From positions 2,336,001 to 2,400,000 of the forward strand of contig NZ_CP116346.1 of NCBI RefSeq assembly GCF_030254645.1: a stretch of 64,000 nt of DNA. The letters run 5' to 3'. The stretch comes from Paucibacter sediminis (lineage in GTDB: Bacteria > Pseudomonadota > Gammaproteobacteria > Burkholderiales > Burkholderiaceae_C). Made by a program: the position numbers and the translations under genes. The notes under the pieces were generated by a model. It ran no database searches and was not told the origin of the DNA. It saw only the letters and a list, made by a program, of their open reading frames with translations. Shown here piece by piece: positions 20,498-30,188 of this stretch (the stretch's first letter is position 1; each line of letters begins with the position of its first letter).

Positions 20498-21364
20498 ATG
20501 AATGTGCATTTCACCAAGATGCAGGGTGCCGGCAACGACTTCGCCGTCATCGATGCCACCCGCGCCCCGCTGGCCCTCAACCGCACCCAGCTGCAACGCC
20601 TGGGCGATCGCCGCTTCGGCGTCGGCTGCGACCAGATCCTGGTGATCGAGGCCAGCCCGGCCGCGGGCGTCGACTTCCGCTACCGCATCTTCAACGGCAG
20701 CAGTGGCGAAGAGGTGGAGCATTGCGGCAATGGCGCGCGCTGCTTCGTGCGCTATGTGGTCGACAAGGGCCTCACAGCCAAGCGCAGCATCCGCGTGCAG
20801 ACCGTCAACAAGCTGCTCGAACTGCATCTGCAGGACGACGGCCGCGTCACCGTGGACATGGGCGCGCCCATCTTCACGCTGGCCGACCTGCCCTTCGTGG
20901 CCGCGGGTTTGCAGCCGCGCCTGCAGCAGGGCTTCGAGCTCTGGCGGCTGGCGTTGCCCTCCGGCCCCTGCGAGGTGGCGGTGCTGTCGATGGGCAACCC
21001 GCATGCGGTGCAGTTCGTGGCCGATGTCGATGCGGCCCCGGTGCTGCGCGTCGGGCCCGAGGTCGAGCATGACGCGCATTTCCCGCGCCGTGTGAATGCC
21101 GGTTTCGTGCAGATCATCAGCCGCAGCGAGATCAAGCTGCGCGTCTACGAGCGCAGCGCCGGCGAGACCCTGGCCTGCGGCACCGGCGCCTGCGCCGCGG
21201 TGGTGGCGGGCATACGCCTGGGGCTGCTGGACGAGGCCGTCGAGGTGCATGCGCGCGGCGGCGATTTGAAGATTGAATGGGCCGGCCGTTCGGCGGGCCT
21301 GGACGCACCGGTGCGCATGACGGGCCCGGCGCAAACCGTGTTTGAAGGAGAGATCGAGCTGTGA
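20498..21364 (+). CDS. dapF: Diaminopimelate epimerase
   Basis: 288 residues from ATG 20498. It interconverts LL- and meso-diaminopimelate for lysine and peptidoglycan synthesis. Both catalytic cysteines are visible: [18 protein letters not shown] (first) and [17 protein letters not shown] (second). The N-terminus [15 protein letters not shown] is family-typical. The stop overlaps the start of the DUF484 gene by 4 bp, and the order dapF–DUF484–xerC is conserved in betaproteobacteria. Confidence 0.97.
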   Translation: MNVHFTKMQGAGNDFAVIDATRAPLALNRTQLQRLGDRRFGVGCDQILVIEASPAAGVDFRYRIFNGSSGEEVEHCGNGARCFVRYVVDKGLTAKRSIRVQTVNKLLELHLQDDGRVTVDMGAPIFTLADLPFVAAGLQPRLQQGFELWRLALPSGPCEVAVLSMGNPHAVQFVADVDAAPVLRVGPEVEHDAHFPRRVNAGFVQIISRSEIKLRVYERSAGETLACGTGACAAVVAGIRLGLLDEAVEVHARGGDLKIEWAGRSAGLDAPVRMTGPAQTVFEGEIEL

Positions 21365-22077
21365 CGACAAGCGAACAAGGTGTGACTGGCATCACCGAGC
21401 AGGACATTGCCAACTACCTGGCCAACAACCCGAGCTTCTTCGAGCGCCACGCCGAGTTGCTGGCTGCGGTGCAGCTGAGCCATCCGCATGGCCAGCGCGC
21501 GGTTTCGCTGCAGGAGCGCCAGGCCGAGATGCTGCGCGAGAAGATCAAGGGCCTGGAGCACAAGATCGTCGAGATGATCCGCAATGGCCAGGAGAACGTC
21601 GCCATCGCCGACCGCCTGCACCGCTGGACCACCGCGCTGATGCTCACCGCCGAGGCCGGTGCCATCCCCGAGGTGCTGCTGCGCGAGCTGCGCCATCACT
21701 TCCTGATCCCGCTCGCCGGCCTGCGCCTGTGGGTGGTGGACGAGGCCCATGCGCAGGCCGACTTCGCCGCTGCCGTGGGCCCCGATGTGAAGAGCTTCGC
21801 CGGCAGCCTGACCCAGCCCTATTGCGGCGTGAACTCGGGTTTCGAGGCGGCGCGCTGGCTGGGCGAGGATGCCGCGGTGAGCTCGCTGGCGCTGATCCCG
21901 CTCAGCTACGGCAGCCCGGCCAAGGCCTTCGGCATGCTGGTGCTGGCATCGCCCGACCCGACGCGCTACACGGCCGAGATGGGCACCGAATTCCTGGCGC
22001 GCATCGGCGAGATCGCCAGCGCCGCGCTGGTGCGCCTGCTGCCCGATGCCCAACGCAGCGACCATCCTGGCGCCTGA
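21361..22077 (+). CDS. DUF484-family protein
   Basis: 238 residues from GTG 21361. It belongs to DUF484, a GAF-like fold preceded by a helical N-terminus ([20 protein letters not shown], then a heptad-rich segment with [21 protein letters not shown] that may coil). The family almost always sits between dapF and xerC but has no established biochemical role. The 4-bp overlap with dapF and the 32-bp overlap with xerC imply co-translation. Confidence 0.88.
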   Translation: MTTSEQGVTGITEQDIANYLANNPSFFERHAELLAAVQLSHPHGQRAVSLQERQAEMLREKIKGLEHKIVEMIRNGQENVAIADRLHRWTTALMLTAEAGAIPEVLLRELRHHFLIPLAGLRLWVVDEAHAQADFAAAVGPDVKSFAGSLTQPYCGVNSGFEAARWLGEDAAVSSLALIPLSYGSPAKAFGMLVLASPDPTRYTAEMGTEFLARIGEIASAALVRLLPDAQRSDHPGA

Positions 22078-22984
22078 GGCCCAGGCCTATCTGGAGCACC
22101 TGCGGGTGCAGCGGCGCCTGGCGCCGCGCACGCTGGCGCTCTACCGCGATGCGCTGGGCCGGCTGGCCGCGCTGGCGCAGCGCGATGGCGTCGAGCTGCT
22201 GAAGCTCCAGCCCCACCAGGCGCGCCGCTGGCTGGCGCAGTTGCACGGCCAGCAAGACCTGGCCCCGCGCAGCCTGGCCCTGCTGCTCTCGGCCTGGCGC
22301 GGCTATTACCGCTGGCTGGGGCGCGAGCAACTGGTGAGCCTCAATCCGATCGACGGCCTGCGCCCGCCCAAGGCCGCCAAGCCCCTGCCCAAGGCCTTGG
22401 CCGTGGATGACGCGGTACAGCTGGCGGACTTTCAGGGTGGGCATGCCGATCGGCGGCTGGAGGCGCGCGATGCCTGCATCGTCGAGCTGCTCTACGGCTG
22501 CGGCCTGCGCGTGGCCGAACTGGTGGGGCTGGACCTGCAAGCCCATCGCGATGCCCAGGCCTGGGTGGACCTGGCCAGCGCCGAGGCCCAGGTGCTGGGC
22601 AAGGGCAGCAAGCGCCGTTCGGTGCCGCTGGGTGCGGCCGCCTTGCGGGCGCTGCGCGCCTGGCTGGATCTGCGCGGCGAGCTGGCCAGGCCGCAGGAGC
22701 AGGCGCTGTTCGTCGGCCTGCGCGGTGCCCGCCTCGGCGCCGCCCAGGTGCGCGTGCTGCTGAAGGCGCGCGCCCTGCAGGCCGGCCTGCCCACCCATGT
22801 GCATCCCCATATGCTGCGCCATTCCTTTGCCTCGCACCTGCTGCAGTCCAGCGGCGATCTGCGCGGCGTGCAGGAGCTGCTGGGGCATGCCAACATCAGC
22901 ACCACTCAGGTGTATACCAAGCTCGACTTCCAGCATTTGGCCAAGGTCTACGACGCGGCCCATCCGCGTGCCAAGAAGCGCTGA
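22046..22984 (+). CDS. xerC: Tyrosine recombinase XerC
   Basis: 312 residues. With XerD it resolves chromosome dimers at dif. The N-terminal SAM-like core-binding domain is followed by the catalytic domain with all residues: Arg in YGCGLRVAELVGL, Lys in LGKGSKRRSVPLG, HxxR in HPHMLRHSFASHL, His in LLGHANISTTQ, and the Tyr nucleophile in VYTKLDF. It overlaps the DUF484 gene by 32 bp. This is the housekeeping copy at its conserved location, not a mobile-element integrase. Confidence 0.94.
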   Translation: MPNAATILAPEAQAYLEHLRVQRRLAPRTLALYRDALGRLAALAQRDGVELLKLQPHQARRWLAQLHGQQDLAPRSLALLLSAWRGYYRWLGREQLVSLNPIDGLRPPKAAKPLPKALAVDDAVQLADFQGGHADRRLEARDACIVELLYGCGLRVAELVGLDLQAHRDAQAWVDLASAEAQVLGKGSKRRSVPLGAAALRALRAWLDLRGELARPQEQALFVGLRGARLGAAQVRVLLKARALQAGLPTHVHPHMLRHSFASHLLQSSGDLRGVQELLGHANISTTQVYTKLDFQHLAKVYDAAHPRAKKR

Positions 22985-23015
22985 GCCCATGCCGATGCTG
23001 GTATCGTGCGCGCCC

Positions 23016-24548
23016 ATGCCTTCTCACCACCGTCTCGCCCGCTTGTTGCCGCTCTTGCTGGCTGTCTCCGCTGCATATGCGGCGGATGCGCCGGCTTCTT
23101 TCGTGACCTCGGCCGAAACCCGCCCCGCCGCCTTTGAAATGAGCTGGACCCCGCTGCGCCTGCCCAATGGCGACCGCAGCGCGCTGTTTGGCGGCAGCTA
23201 TCTGGTGGCGGTGAACGAGGATTGGGGCTTCGGTCCCAGCGTCTATGGCGCCGCGCGCGGCAATTACGGCGGCGTGTTTGCCGCCGGTTTGACGGCGCAG
23301 CGCCGTTGGCGCCTGAGCGGCGACAGCCATCTGGCGCTGGGCCTGTATGCGGGCGCGGGCGGGGGCTTGAGTTCCGAGCAGATCCGCTATGGCGGCGGCC
23401 TGATGCTGCGCCCCGAGCTGTCGCTGCGCACCCAGGTGGGCAATTGGTACAGCGGCCTGGCGCTGAGCCATGTGCGCTTTCCCAGCGGCAATGTGAAGAG
23501 CAGCTCGATCGCCCTGGTGCTGGGCCGCTCCGACAGCTTTGCCAGCTTCGCCCCCAGCGACGCCGGCCGCCTGGGCCGCTCGTCGGGGCGCAGCGGCATG
23601 GGCTTTGACGAGATTGCGCTGAGTGCCGGCGTCTACCTGCCGCGCAAGGGCGCCAAGACGCGCTCGGGCCAGCCGAGCGCTAGGCGCATGTACACCGCCG
23701 GCGCCGACCTCAGGCAATACCTGGCCCCGGGATCCTGGTGGGGCCTGGAGGCCTCGGGCGCGGCCAAGGGCGGCGCCGACGGCTATATGGAAATCCTCGG
23801 CACCGCCGGGCAGGATTGGGCGCTCGGTACGCCCAATCTGCGTGCCGGCCTGCATGTGGCGGCCGGCCTGGGCGGCGGCGGCAATGTGGCCACCGGCAAT
23901 GGCTGGCTGCTGCGCGCCGGCCCCAGCCTGCGCTGGCTGGCGCCCTGGGGTGGCAGCGTCAGGCTGGAGGGCGGCTGGCTGCGCAGTGCCTCGGGCGGCT
24001 TCAGTGCGCCCTATGGCCGGCTCTCGCTGGCGCTGCCGCTGGAGCGGCGCTCGCGCGCCGATTCCTTCTGGCAGCTGGAGGATGGCGTGGTGCGCACCCA
24101 GAGCTTCTATGCCGCCGTGCAGCAGCTGCCCAGCATGAGCTACAAGAACGGCAGCAGTGCCTCGATCGGCCAGATTGGCCTCTTGATGACGCGCGAGCTC
24201 AATCCCTGGCTGTATGGCGCCGCCCAGGCTGGCAGTGCGGCCTTCGGCAAGGCGGGCGCCTATTCCTATGGCCTGTTCGGCCTGGGCCTGCAGACGCCGC
24301 TGTGGGCGCAACAATGGCGCGCTGGCGCCGAGCTGCTGGTGGGCGCCGCCGGTGGCGGTGGCGTCGCCGTGGGCGGCGGCGCGGTGATGCAGGCCGAGGC
24401 CTGGGGTCAGTGGGAAGGCCGGGGCGACTGGGATCGCCTGCGCCTGCGCGCCGGCCTGGGCCAGTGGCGCACCATGAAGGCGGGCACGCAGTCCTCGCCG
24501 GTCTTCAGTCTGGCCGTGGGCTATGCCTTCGGTACCATGGCGCCATGA
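23016..24548 (+). CDS. Unrecognised outer-membrane beta-barrel-like protein
   Basis: 510 residues from ATG 23016. The signal peptide ends in AVSAAYA|AD; in-frame ATGs at 22989 and 22995 would lengthen it. The mature chain has repeated alternating hydrophobic/aromatic strands and many glycines (LGLYAGAGGGLSSEQIRYGG, GLHVAAGLGGGGNVATGNGW), as expected for a beta-barrel or a large beta-rich exported protein. The last residues GYAFGTMAP lack the usual terminal aromatic. I do not recognise the family. It overlaps the methyltransferase start by 4 bp, so they are co-translated although the link is obscure. Confidence 0.6.
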   Translation: MPSHHRLARLLPLLLAVSAAYAADAPASFVTSAETRPAAFEMSWTPLRLPNGDRSALFGGSYLVAVNEDWGFGPSVYGAARGNYGGVFAAGLTAQRRWRLSGDSHLALGLYAGAGGGLSSEQIRYGGGLMLRPELSLRTQVGNWYSGLALSHVRFPSGNVKSSSIALVLGRSDSFASFAPSDAGRLGRSSGRSGMGFDEIALSAGVYLPRKGAKTRSGQPSARRMYTAGADLRQYLAPGSWWGLEASGAAKGGADGYMEILGTAGQDWALGTPNLRAGLHVAAGLGGGGNVATGNGWLLRAGPSLRWLAPWGGSVRLEGGWLRSASGGFSAPYGRLSLALPLERRSRADSFWQLEDGVVRTQSFYAAVQQLPSMSYKNGSSASIGQIGLLMTRELNPWLYGAAQAGSAAFGKAGAYSYGLFGLGLQTPLWAQQWRAGAELLVGAAGGGGVAVGGGAVMQAEAWGQWEGRGDWDRLRLRAGLGQWRTMKAGTQSSPVFSLAVGYAFGTMAP

Positions 24549-25726
24549 AATCGATACGCATACGTGCCGGCAAGGAGCGCTCGCTGCAGCGCCGCCATCC
24601 CTGGGTGTTCCAGGGCTCGGTGGAGCGCGGCCGCGCTGACGCCGGCGAAACCGTGCGCGTCGAATCCGCCGAGGGCCAGTTCCTCTGCTGGGCCGCCTAC
24701 AGCCCCGACTCGCAGATCCGCTTGCGCGCCTGGAGCTTCGACGAGGCCGAGCGCATCGACGCCGCTTTCTTCCAGCGCCGCATTGCCGCCGCCATCGCGG
24801 TGCGCGCGCGCCTGCCCATCGCCTCCGACGCGGTGCGCCTGCTGCACGGCGAGGCCGACGGCCTGCCGGGCCTGGTGGTGGACCGCTATGGCGACACCCT
24901 GGTGGCGCAGTTCGGCACCGCCGGCACCGAGCGCTGGAAACAGCAGCTTGCCGATCAGCTGCTCGCCGCCACCGGCCTCACGCGCTTGTACGAGCGCTCC
25001 GACGCCAGCGTGCGCCAGCTCGAGGGCCTGGAGGCCCAGACCGGCTGGCTGCGCGGCGCGGGCGACACCGAGCTGGTGATCCGCGAACACGCGTGGCAGC
25101 TGAGCCTGGACGTGGCCGAAGGCCACAAGACCGGCTACTACCTGGACCAGCGCGACAACCGCAAGCGCTTTGCCGACACGGTGCGCCAGTACGGTTGCCG
25201 CGAGGTGCTGAACTGCTTCAGCTATACCGGCGGCTTCTCGGTGGCGGCGCTGGCCGGCGGCGCTTCGAGCGTGATCAGCGTGGACTCCTCGGGTCCGGCG
25301 CTGGCGCGCGCCAACCAGCATGTGGCGTTGAACGGCTTCGATGCCGCACGCCACCAGGCCCTGGATGCGGATGTGAACCACACGCTGCGCGCCTATCTGG
25401 CCGAGGGGCGGCAGTTCGATGCCATCGTGCTGGACCCGCCCAAGTTCGCGCCCACGGCGGCCCATGCCGAGCGCGCCGCGCGCGCCTACAAGGACATCAA
25501 CCGCCTCGGGCTCAAGCTGCTCAAGCCGGGCGGCATCCTGTTCACCTTCTCCTGCTCGGGCGGCATCCCGCCCGATCTGTTCCACAAGATTGTGGCGGGG
25601 GCGGGCCTGGACGCGCAATGCGATGGCTATATCCTCGAGCGCGTGGGCGCGGCGCCCGACCATCCGCAGACCATCTACTTCCCCGAGGGTGAGTACCTCA
25701 AGGGCCTGCTGATCCTGAAGCGCTGA
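24545..25726 (+). CDS. Class I SAM-dependent rRNA methyltransferase, RlmI-like
   Basis: 393 residues. An N-terminal PUA domain (SLQRRHPWVFQGSVER) precedes a Rossmann methyltransferase: LNCFSYTGGFSVAALAGGA (SAM loop), DSSGPALARANQHVALNG, and LDPPKFAPTAA as the catalytic-side motif. E. coli RlmI makes m5C1962 in 23S rRNA and this is the same architecture. The later FSCSGG cysteine fits a m5C-type enzyme. It starts inside the stop of the preceding gene (ATGA). Confidence 0.9.
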   Translation: MKSIRIRAGKERSLQRRHPWVFQGSVERGRADAGETVRVESAEGQFLCWAAYSPDSQIRLRAWSFDEAERIDAAFFQRRIAAAIAVRARLPIASDAVRLLHGEADGLPGLVVDRYGDTLVAQFGTAGTERWKQQLADQLLAATGLTRLYERSDASVRQLEGLEAQTGWLRGAGDTELVIREHAWQLSLDVAEGHKTGYYLDQRDNRKRFADTVRQYGCREVLNCFSYTGGFSVAALAGGASSVISVDSSGPALARANQHVALNGFDAARHQALDADVNHTLRAYLAEGRQFDAIVLDPPKFAPTAAHAERAARAYKDINRLGLKLLKPGGILFTFSCSGGIPPDLFHKIVAGAGLDAQCDGYILERVGAAPDHPQTIYFPEGEYLKGLLILKR

Positions 25727-25731
25727 GCCGC

Positions 25732-26220
25732 CTAGCCGCGCGGCAGGGCCAGCTGCGGGGCGAACTTGGCGCGATGCACGCTGAAGAAGCTCTTCACATT
25801 GCGCACATTGGCGTCCTGTGTGAAGAGGCGCTGCACCAGCGCGTGATAGGCCGCCATATCGGCCACCTGCAGTACCAGCACGAAGTCCGGCCCGGGTGAG
25901 ACGCGCCAGCATTGCTGCACCTCGGGGGCTGCCACGGCGCGCTGCTCAAAGGCGGCCAGATGCTCGGCGCCCTGGCGATCCAGCGTGATCTCGACGATGG
26001 CCGACAGGCCCGCGCCCAGCTTCTCGGGCGAGAGCAGGGCCACGCGCTTTTCGATCACGCCCAGTTCCACCAGGCGCTTGACGCGCCGCAGGCAGGTGGC
26101 CGGCGAGACATGGGCGCGCTGCGCCAACTCCTGGTTGGACACCGCCGCGTCCTGCTGCAGCAGATCCAGCAAGCGGTAGTCGGTGCTGTCTAGCCCCAGG
26201 GTTGTGGCTGATTCCGTCAT
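25732..26220 (-). CDS. Lrp/AsnC-family transcriptional regulator
   Basis: 162 residues. An N-terminal AsnC HTH (DYRLLDLLQQDAAVSNQELAQRAHVSPATCLRRVKRL) is followed by a RAM ligand-binding domain (SAIVEITLD…FVLVLQVADMAAY). It likely senses an amino acid as an octameric Lrp-like regulator. It is divergent from glmS (about 155 bp between starts) and ends 6 bp from the convergent methyltransferase. Target genes are unknown. Confidence 0.93.
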   Translation of the reverse strand: MTESATTLGLDSTDYRLLDLLQQDAAVSNQELAQRAHVSPATCLRRVKRLVELGVIEKRVALLSPEKLGAGLSAIVEITLDRQGAEHLAAFEQRAVAAPEVQQCWRVSPGPDFVLVLQVADMAAYHALVQRLFTQDANVRNVKSFFSVHRAKFAPQLALPRG

Positions 26221-26375
26221 TTCATCCGCTTTCGTGAAATATTGAGGCGCTGATTTATGAATGTGGATGATTGTTGCAAATGGCGATGAATTTTGAAAGC
26301 AACCATCTTCGCCATCTGCCTACGATGCGCAGCATTCCCTCCAGCCTCATCCTTCCTTCACGGAGACAACAGCTT

Positions 26376-28247
26376 ATGTGCGGCATCGTCGGCGCAGTCA
26401 GTCAGCGCAACATCGTTCCCATCCTGATCGAGGGCCTGAAGCGCCTGGAGTACCGCGGCTACGACTCCTGCGGCGTGGCCGTGCACCAGGGCGGCGAGCT
26501 CAAGCGTGCGCGCAGCACCTCGCGCGTGGCCGAGCTGCACAGCCAGACCGCCGAAGACGGCATCGCCTCCGGCACCGGCATCGCCCACACGCGCTGGGCC
26601 ACCCATGGCGTGCCGGCGGTGCACAACGCCCACCCGCATTTCTCGCATGGCCCGAATGCCGCCGCCGACAGCGTGGGGCGCATTGCCCTGGTGCACAACG
26701 GCATCATCGAGAACCACGACGAGCTGCGCCATGAGCTGAAGGCCAAGGGCTACCAGTTCAGCAGCCAGACCGATACCGAGGTGATCGCCCACCTGGTGGA
26801 CCATCTCTACCATGGCGACCTGCTGGAGGCCGTGCAGGCCGCCCTGCCGCGCCTGAAGGGCGCCTACGCCATCGCCGTGTTCTGCCGCGACGAGCCGCAC
26901 CGCGTGATCGCCGCCCGCGAGGGCTCGCCCCTGGTGCTGGGGGTCGGTACCGAGGCAGGGCAGGGCGAGAACTTCGTCGCCTCGGATGCGATGGCGCTGG
27001 CCGGCGTGACCGACCAGATCGTCTACCTGGAAGAAGGCGATGTGGTGGACCTGCAGCTGGGCCGTTACTGGCTCAGCCATCGCAACGCCGAGACCGGCCG
27101 CTTCGAGTCGGTGATGCGCGAGGTGCGCACCGTGCATGCGCACAGCGGTGCGGCCGAGCTGGGCCCTTACCGCCACTACATGCAGAAGGAAATCTTCGAG
27201 CAACCGGTGGCGATTGCCAACACCCTGGACGCCGTGGCCGGCATCACGCCCGAGCTGTTCGGCGACGGCGCCTACCGCATCTTCAAGGAGATCGACTCGG
27301 TGCTGATCCTGGCCTGCGGCACCAGCTACTACTCGGGCTCCACCGCCAAGTACTGGCTGGAGAGCATCGCCAAGATCCCCACCAGCGTCGAGATCGCCAG
27401 CGAATACCGCTACCGCGACAGCGTGCCGAATCCGCGCACCCTGGTGGTGACCATCAGCCAGAGCGGCGAGACCGCCGACACCCTGGCCGCCCTCAAGCAT
27501 GCCCGCGCACTGGGCATGAAGCACACGCTGACGGTCTGCAACGTGGCCACCAGCGCGATGGTGCGCGAATGCGAGCTGGCCTACATCACGCGCGCCGGCG
27601 CCGAGATCGGCGTGGCCTCCACCAAGGCCTTCACCACCCAGCTGGTGGGCCTGTTCATGCTGACCCTGGCACTGGCGCAGACGCGCGGCCACCTCAGCGA
27701 CGAGCAGGAAGCCGAACACCTCAAGGCCCTGCGCCACCTGCCGGTGGCGGTGCAGGCCGTGCTGGCCCTGGAGCCGCAGGTGATCGCCTGGAGCGAGGAG
27801 TTCGCGCGCAAGGAAAACGCGCTCTTCCTGGGCCGCGGCCTGCATTACCCGATCGCGCTGGAAGGCGCGCTCAAGCTGAAAGAGATCAGCTACATCCACG
27901 CCGAGGCCTACCCGGCCGGCGAACTCAAGCATGGCCCGCTCGCGCTGGTCACCGCCGAGATGCCCGTGGTGACCGTGGCGCCCAACGACGCCCTGCTCGA
28001 GAAGCTCAAGAGCAATATGCAGGAAGTGCGCGCCCGCGGCGGCCAGCTCTATGTGTTCGCCGACGGCGACACCCAGATCGAGAGCGAGCCCGGCCTGCAC
28101 GTGATCCGCATGCCCGAGCATTACGGCGCGCTCAGCCCGATCCTGCACGTGATCCCGCTGCAGCTGCTGGCCTACCACACCGCCTGCGCGCGCGGCACGG
28201 ATGTGGACAAGCCGAGAAATTTGGCGAAAAGCGTGACAGTTGAATAA
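26376..28247 (+). CDS. glmS: Glutamine–fructose-6-phosphate aminotransferase
   Basis: 623 residues from ATG 26376. It makes glucosamine-6-phosphate for peptidoglycan and lipopolysaccharide. The N-terminal glutaminase begins MCGIVGAVS with the Cys nucleophile exposed after Met removal; two SIS isomerase domains follow ([31 protein letters not shown]), and the C-terminus ends [12 protein letters not shown], the conserved segment that TnsD of Tn7 recognises at DNA level. A Tn7-like transposon end begins 23 bp after the stop codon, as expected for attTn7. Confidence 0.97.
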   Translation: MCGIVGAVSQRNIVPILIEGLKRLEYRGYDSCGVAVHQGGELKRARSTSRVAELHSQTAEDGIASGTGIAHTRWATHGVPAVHNAHPHFSHGPNAAADSVGRIALVHNGIIENHDELRHELKAKGYQFSSQTDTEVIAHLVDHLYHGDLLEAVQAALPRLKGAYAIAVFCRDEPHRVIAAREGSPLVLGVGTEAGQGENFVASDAMALAGVTDQIVYLEEGDVVDLQLGRYWLSHRNAETGRFESVMREVRTVHAHSGAAELGPYRHYMQKEIFEQPVAIANTLDAVAGITPELFGDGAYRIFKEIDSVLILACGTSYYSGSTAKYWLESIAKIPTSVEIASEYRYRDSVPNPRTLVVTISQSGETADTLAALKHARALGMKHTLTVCNVATSAMVRECELAYITRAGAEIGVASTKAFTTQLVGLFMLTLALAQTRGHLSDEQEAEHLKALRHLPVAVQAVLALEPQVIAWSEEFARKENALFLGRGLHYPIALEGALKLKEISYIHAEAYPAGELKHGPLALVTAEMPVVTVAPNDALLEKLKSNMQEVRARGGQLYVFADGDTQIESEPGLHVIRMPEHYGALSPILHVIPLQLLAYHTACARGTDVDKPRNLAKSVTVE

Positions 28248-28270
28248 CGGGTTAGGTTTGCGTCTTTATT

Positions 28271-28377
28271 TGTTCTCGACAATTAAAGTCGTAAACAGGT
28301 AAATAAAGTCGTAAACGACGAGTGAGAAATGGCGCGGCTTGGCGCAGCGCCGTCGGTCAGGTCGCAATGTCGTAAAC
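28271..28377. mobile_element. Tn7-like transposon end at attTn7 (TGT terminus plus TnsB-type sites)
   Basis: A TGT at 28271–28273 lies 23 bp after the glmS stop. The core GTCGTAAAC then recurs at 28288–28296, 28308–28316 and 28369–28377, each in the same direction with A/T-rich flanks (GACAATTAAAGTCGTAAAC; AAATAAAGTCGTAAAC). This closely resembles the Tn7 right end, where TnsB sites read GACAATAAAGTCTTAAAC. The 5 bp before TGT (TTATT) would be one target duplication. I found no matching opposite end up to secG, so the element is incomplete. Confidence 0.75.
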
Positions 28378-28562
28378 AACGACTGAGCATTGGTGCGGCT
28401 TTGCTGACGATGTCTCGATCAGGTGGGCCTGCGGGGGCATAGGGCCGCAGCGATTGGCTGGGTTGCCAGGCGAGCAACCGCTTCAGGCTGGCAGGAGTCG
28501 CTCAGGCAATAACGGTGAACGACCGTTGCCACCCATTGCAGCGATTCACATGGCGGTCACTC

Positions 28563-28616
28563 AACCCCAACCCCAACCCCAACCCCAACTGCAACTGCAA
28601 CTGCAACTGCAACTGA
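28563..28616. repeat. Hexanucleotide tandem repeat (AACCCC ×4 then AACTGC ×4)
   Basis: Four exact AACCCC units (28563–28586) run directly into four AACTGC units (28587–28610) and a final AACTGA. The 6-bp period is unbroken through the change of unit. It is non-coding, inside the decayed Tn7-like region, 10 bp beyond the last in-frame stop of the transposase relic. Slippage is the likely origin. Confidence 0.95.
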
Positions 28617-28625
28617 ACTTTAGGA

Positions 28626-29706
28626 CTAGCTGATGTCGCGAATGCCAAGTGCTGGGCGGAATGCAGGGTTCATGACGTATACGGCATCACCGCCGGCGCG
28701 CGCAGCGCGGATTTGAAGCACCTTGAGGTCGTAGTTCACGCCAAAGATGTAGTGAACTTGTTCCGTTGCGTCTTGAATCCCAAGGATCACCGCGGTACGG
28801 CGGTGCGTAGCTGGTGAGTGGGAGGAGCTTGACCGCCGTCTCTCGATGCCCCAGGGAGAGGTACTCACCGCGATCGCACATGAGGCAATAGGACAAGGTT
28901 GGGTGAGGAACCAGAGAGAGGATGGGTTCATAGCCCCACAGCTCACCGAGTTGCTTGGGATCGAACGCCGCGTTGAACAAGCTGATCTTTGCAGTGTTCC
29001 AACTCGGACCTGTCAGGCAAACATAGAAGCCGACGATCGCGGTCGACCAGATGTCCACGATGACATAGACGATGGGGCGGCCGACGATCCAGGAGCGGTC
29101 GAGCGACGAGCGGAGGTAGATGTCACCAACGGTCGAATCGATGGCCCAGGTATGGCCGGGCCCCGCGACGCCTTGCCAGTTGCGCGCTACAAGCCCTCGC
29201 ATCGAGCTGTTGAAATGCCTAGCTGTGGTTGACTCGATCAGGCGCTTGAGCTTTTCGACCTCGACGGTCAGGACGCGTTTGATCTGGCGGGCATTGGGAT
29301 AGGTGAAGATCTCCGGTTTGACGAGTTCGATCTTGCCGTTGACCTCTTCAGCGCGCCCAATGAACTGGCTCTTGATGATCTGGTCGGTTCGGGTTGGCCA
29401 TGGCGGCTTAGGCGTTGCAATCTGATTGTCAGCGACCATGATTGCGGCAGCCCATTCCGTCGACATGCCTGGCTGTCCGGGGGGCGGCGGCTCGCCGAAA
29501 GCGCGCGCGATGCGCTCGTGGAGCGTCTTTCGGCCGGGTTTCTTCCTTTCTCCAGGGTCACAACGTCTCACGACGCCCTTGGCGCCACATCGGTCGCGCC
29601 TTGGCAGCAAACTCTTCGGGTCAAAACCATGGCGGCAGATCGAAGACCACTGCTTGTAGACGAAGGACCGACTCACGCCCGCGACGGTCGTGGCTTCTTT
29701 CACCAT
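28626..29706 (-). pseudogene. TnsB-like (Tn7-family) DDE transposase, disrupted
   Basis: One frame carries a clear TnsB-like core: an HTH-like ATTVAGVSRSFVYKQWSSI (about 29,690–29,635), then GPGHTWAIDSTVGDIYL with the first catalytic Asp (codon at 29139), IVGRPIVYVIVDIWSTAIVGFY, and LMCDRGEYLS with the second Asp (28875). Homology stops at APPYRGD near 28786, exactly before the KGIVE segment holding the catalytic Glu. The frame then closes at 28687; another frame continues to 28626 as a tail I do not recognise. A plausible N-terminal piece lies in a different frame beyond 29712. No active transposase is expected. Confidence 0.75.
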
Positions 29707-29712
29707 GCCGCT

Positions 29713-30188
29713 CAATCCTCCGTAGACAAGTACACCTTCTTCCAGGCGTCTGTTGGCCGGGAATTGACCAGGCACAGCGGCAGCTGCCCCAAGGACTTGC
29801 CGGCAAGACGCTTTTTGACCGCTTTCAGCGGGCTGGCCGGCGCAATCAGCAACTGGCGGGTACCGGCTTGCCGCGCAAATCGGACAGTCCCCTTTTCGGC
29901 TGAATTCACCTGGGCCTTCCGCCTTGGCCAAGGCGCGCTGCAACGAAGGTGGACATTGAGCGCGCTGACGTTGGATACTTTGTCCACGGTGGCCTTCGTG
30001 TTCGTCGCAGATGCCGCGCTTGGGCTGCCCCACCAAACACGCTGAAGACGTGCTTGTGTGCGTCGAGCAGCAGTTCGTGGCGCCGCAGCAGGCAGGTCCG
30101 GGCGTAGATGGCTCGGAAATGAGCATGCACGGGCGTTGGAGCTGCAGCAATTGGCAGTGGGTCCCGAAGGCCAATGCACAATGGTGCA
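29713..30188. other. Degenerate transposon-derived DNA, no intact gene
   Basis: On the minus strand one frame reads protein-like up to a stop at 29712 (…AVKKRLAGKSLGQLPLCLVN…), and could be the frameshifted N-terminus of the TnsB-like relic. No complete gene, RNA or second transposon end is visible. Codon usage looks less biased than in the flanking housekeeping genes, consistent with foreign, decaying DNA. Confidence 0.4.

Noticed and set aside
22046-22984. Tyrosine recombinase as a sign of an integrated element
   Set aside because: It is XerC at its conserved position after dapF–DUF484, with no attachment repeats nearby.
28563-28616. The hexanucleotide repeats as a CRISPR array
   Set aside because: The units are contiguous 6-mers with no spacers and no cas genes are near.
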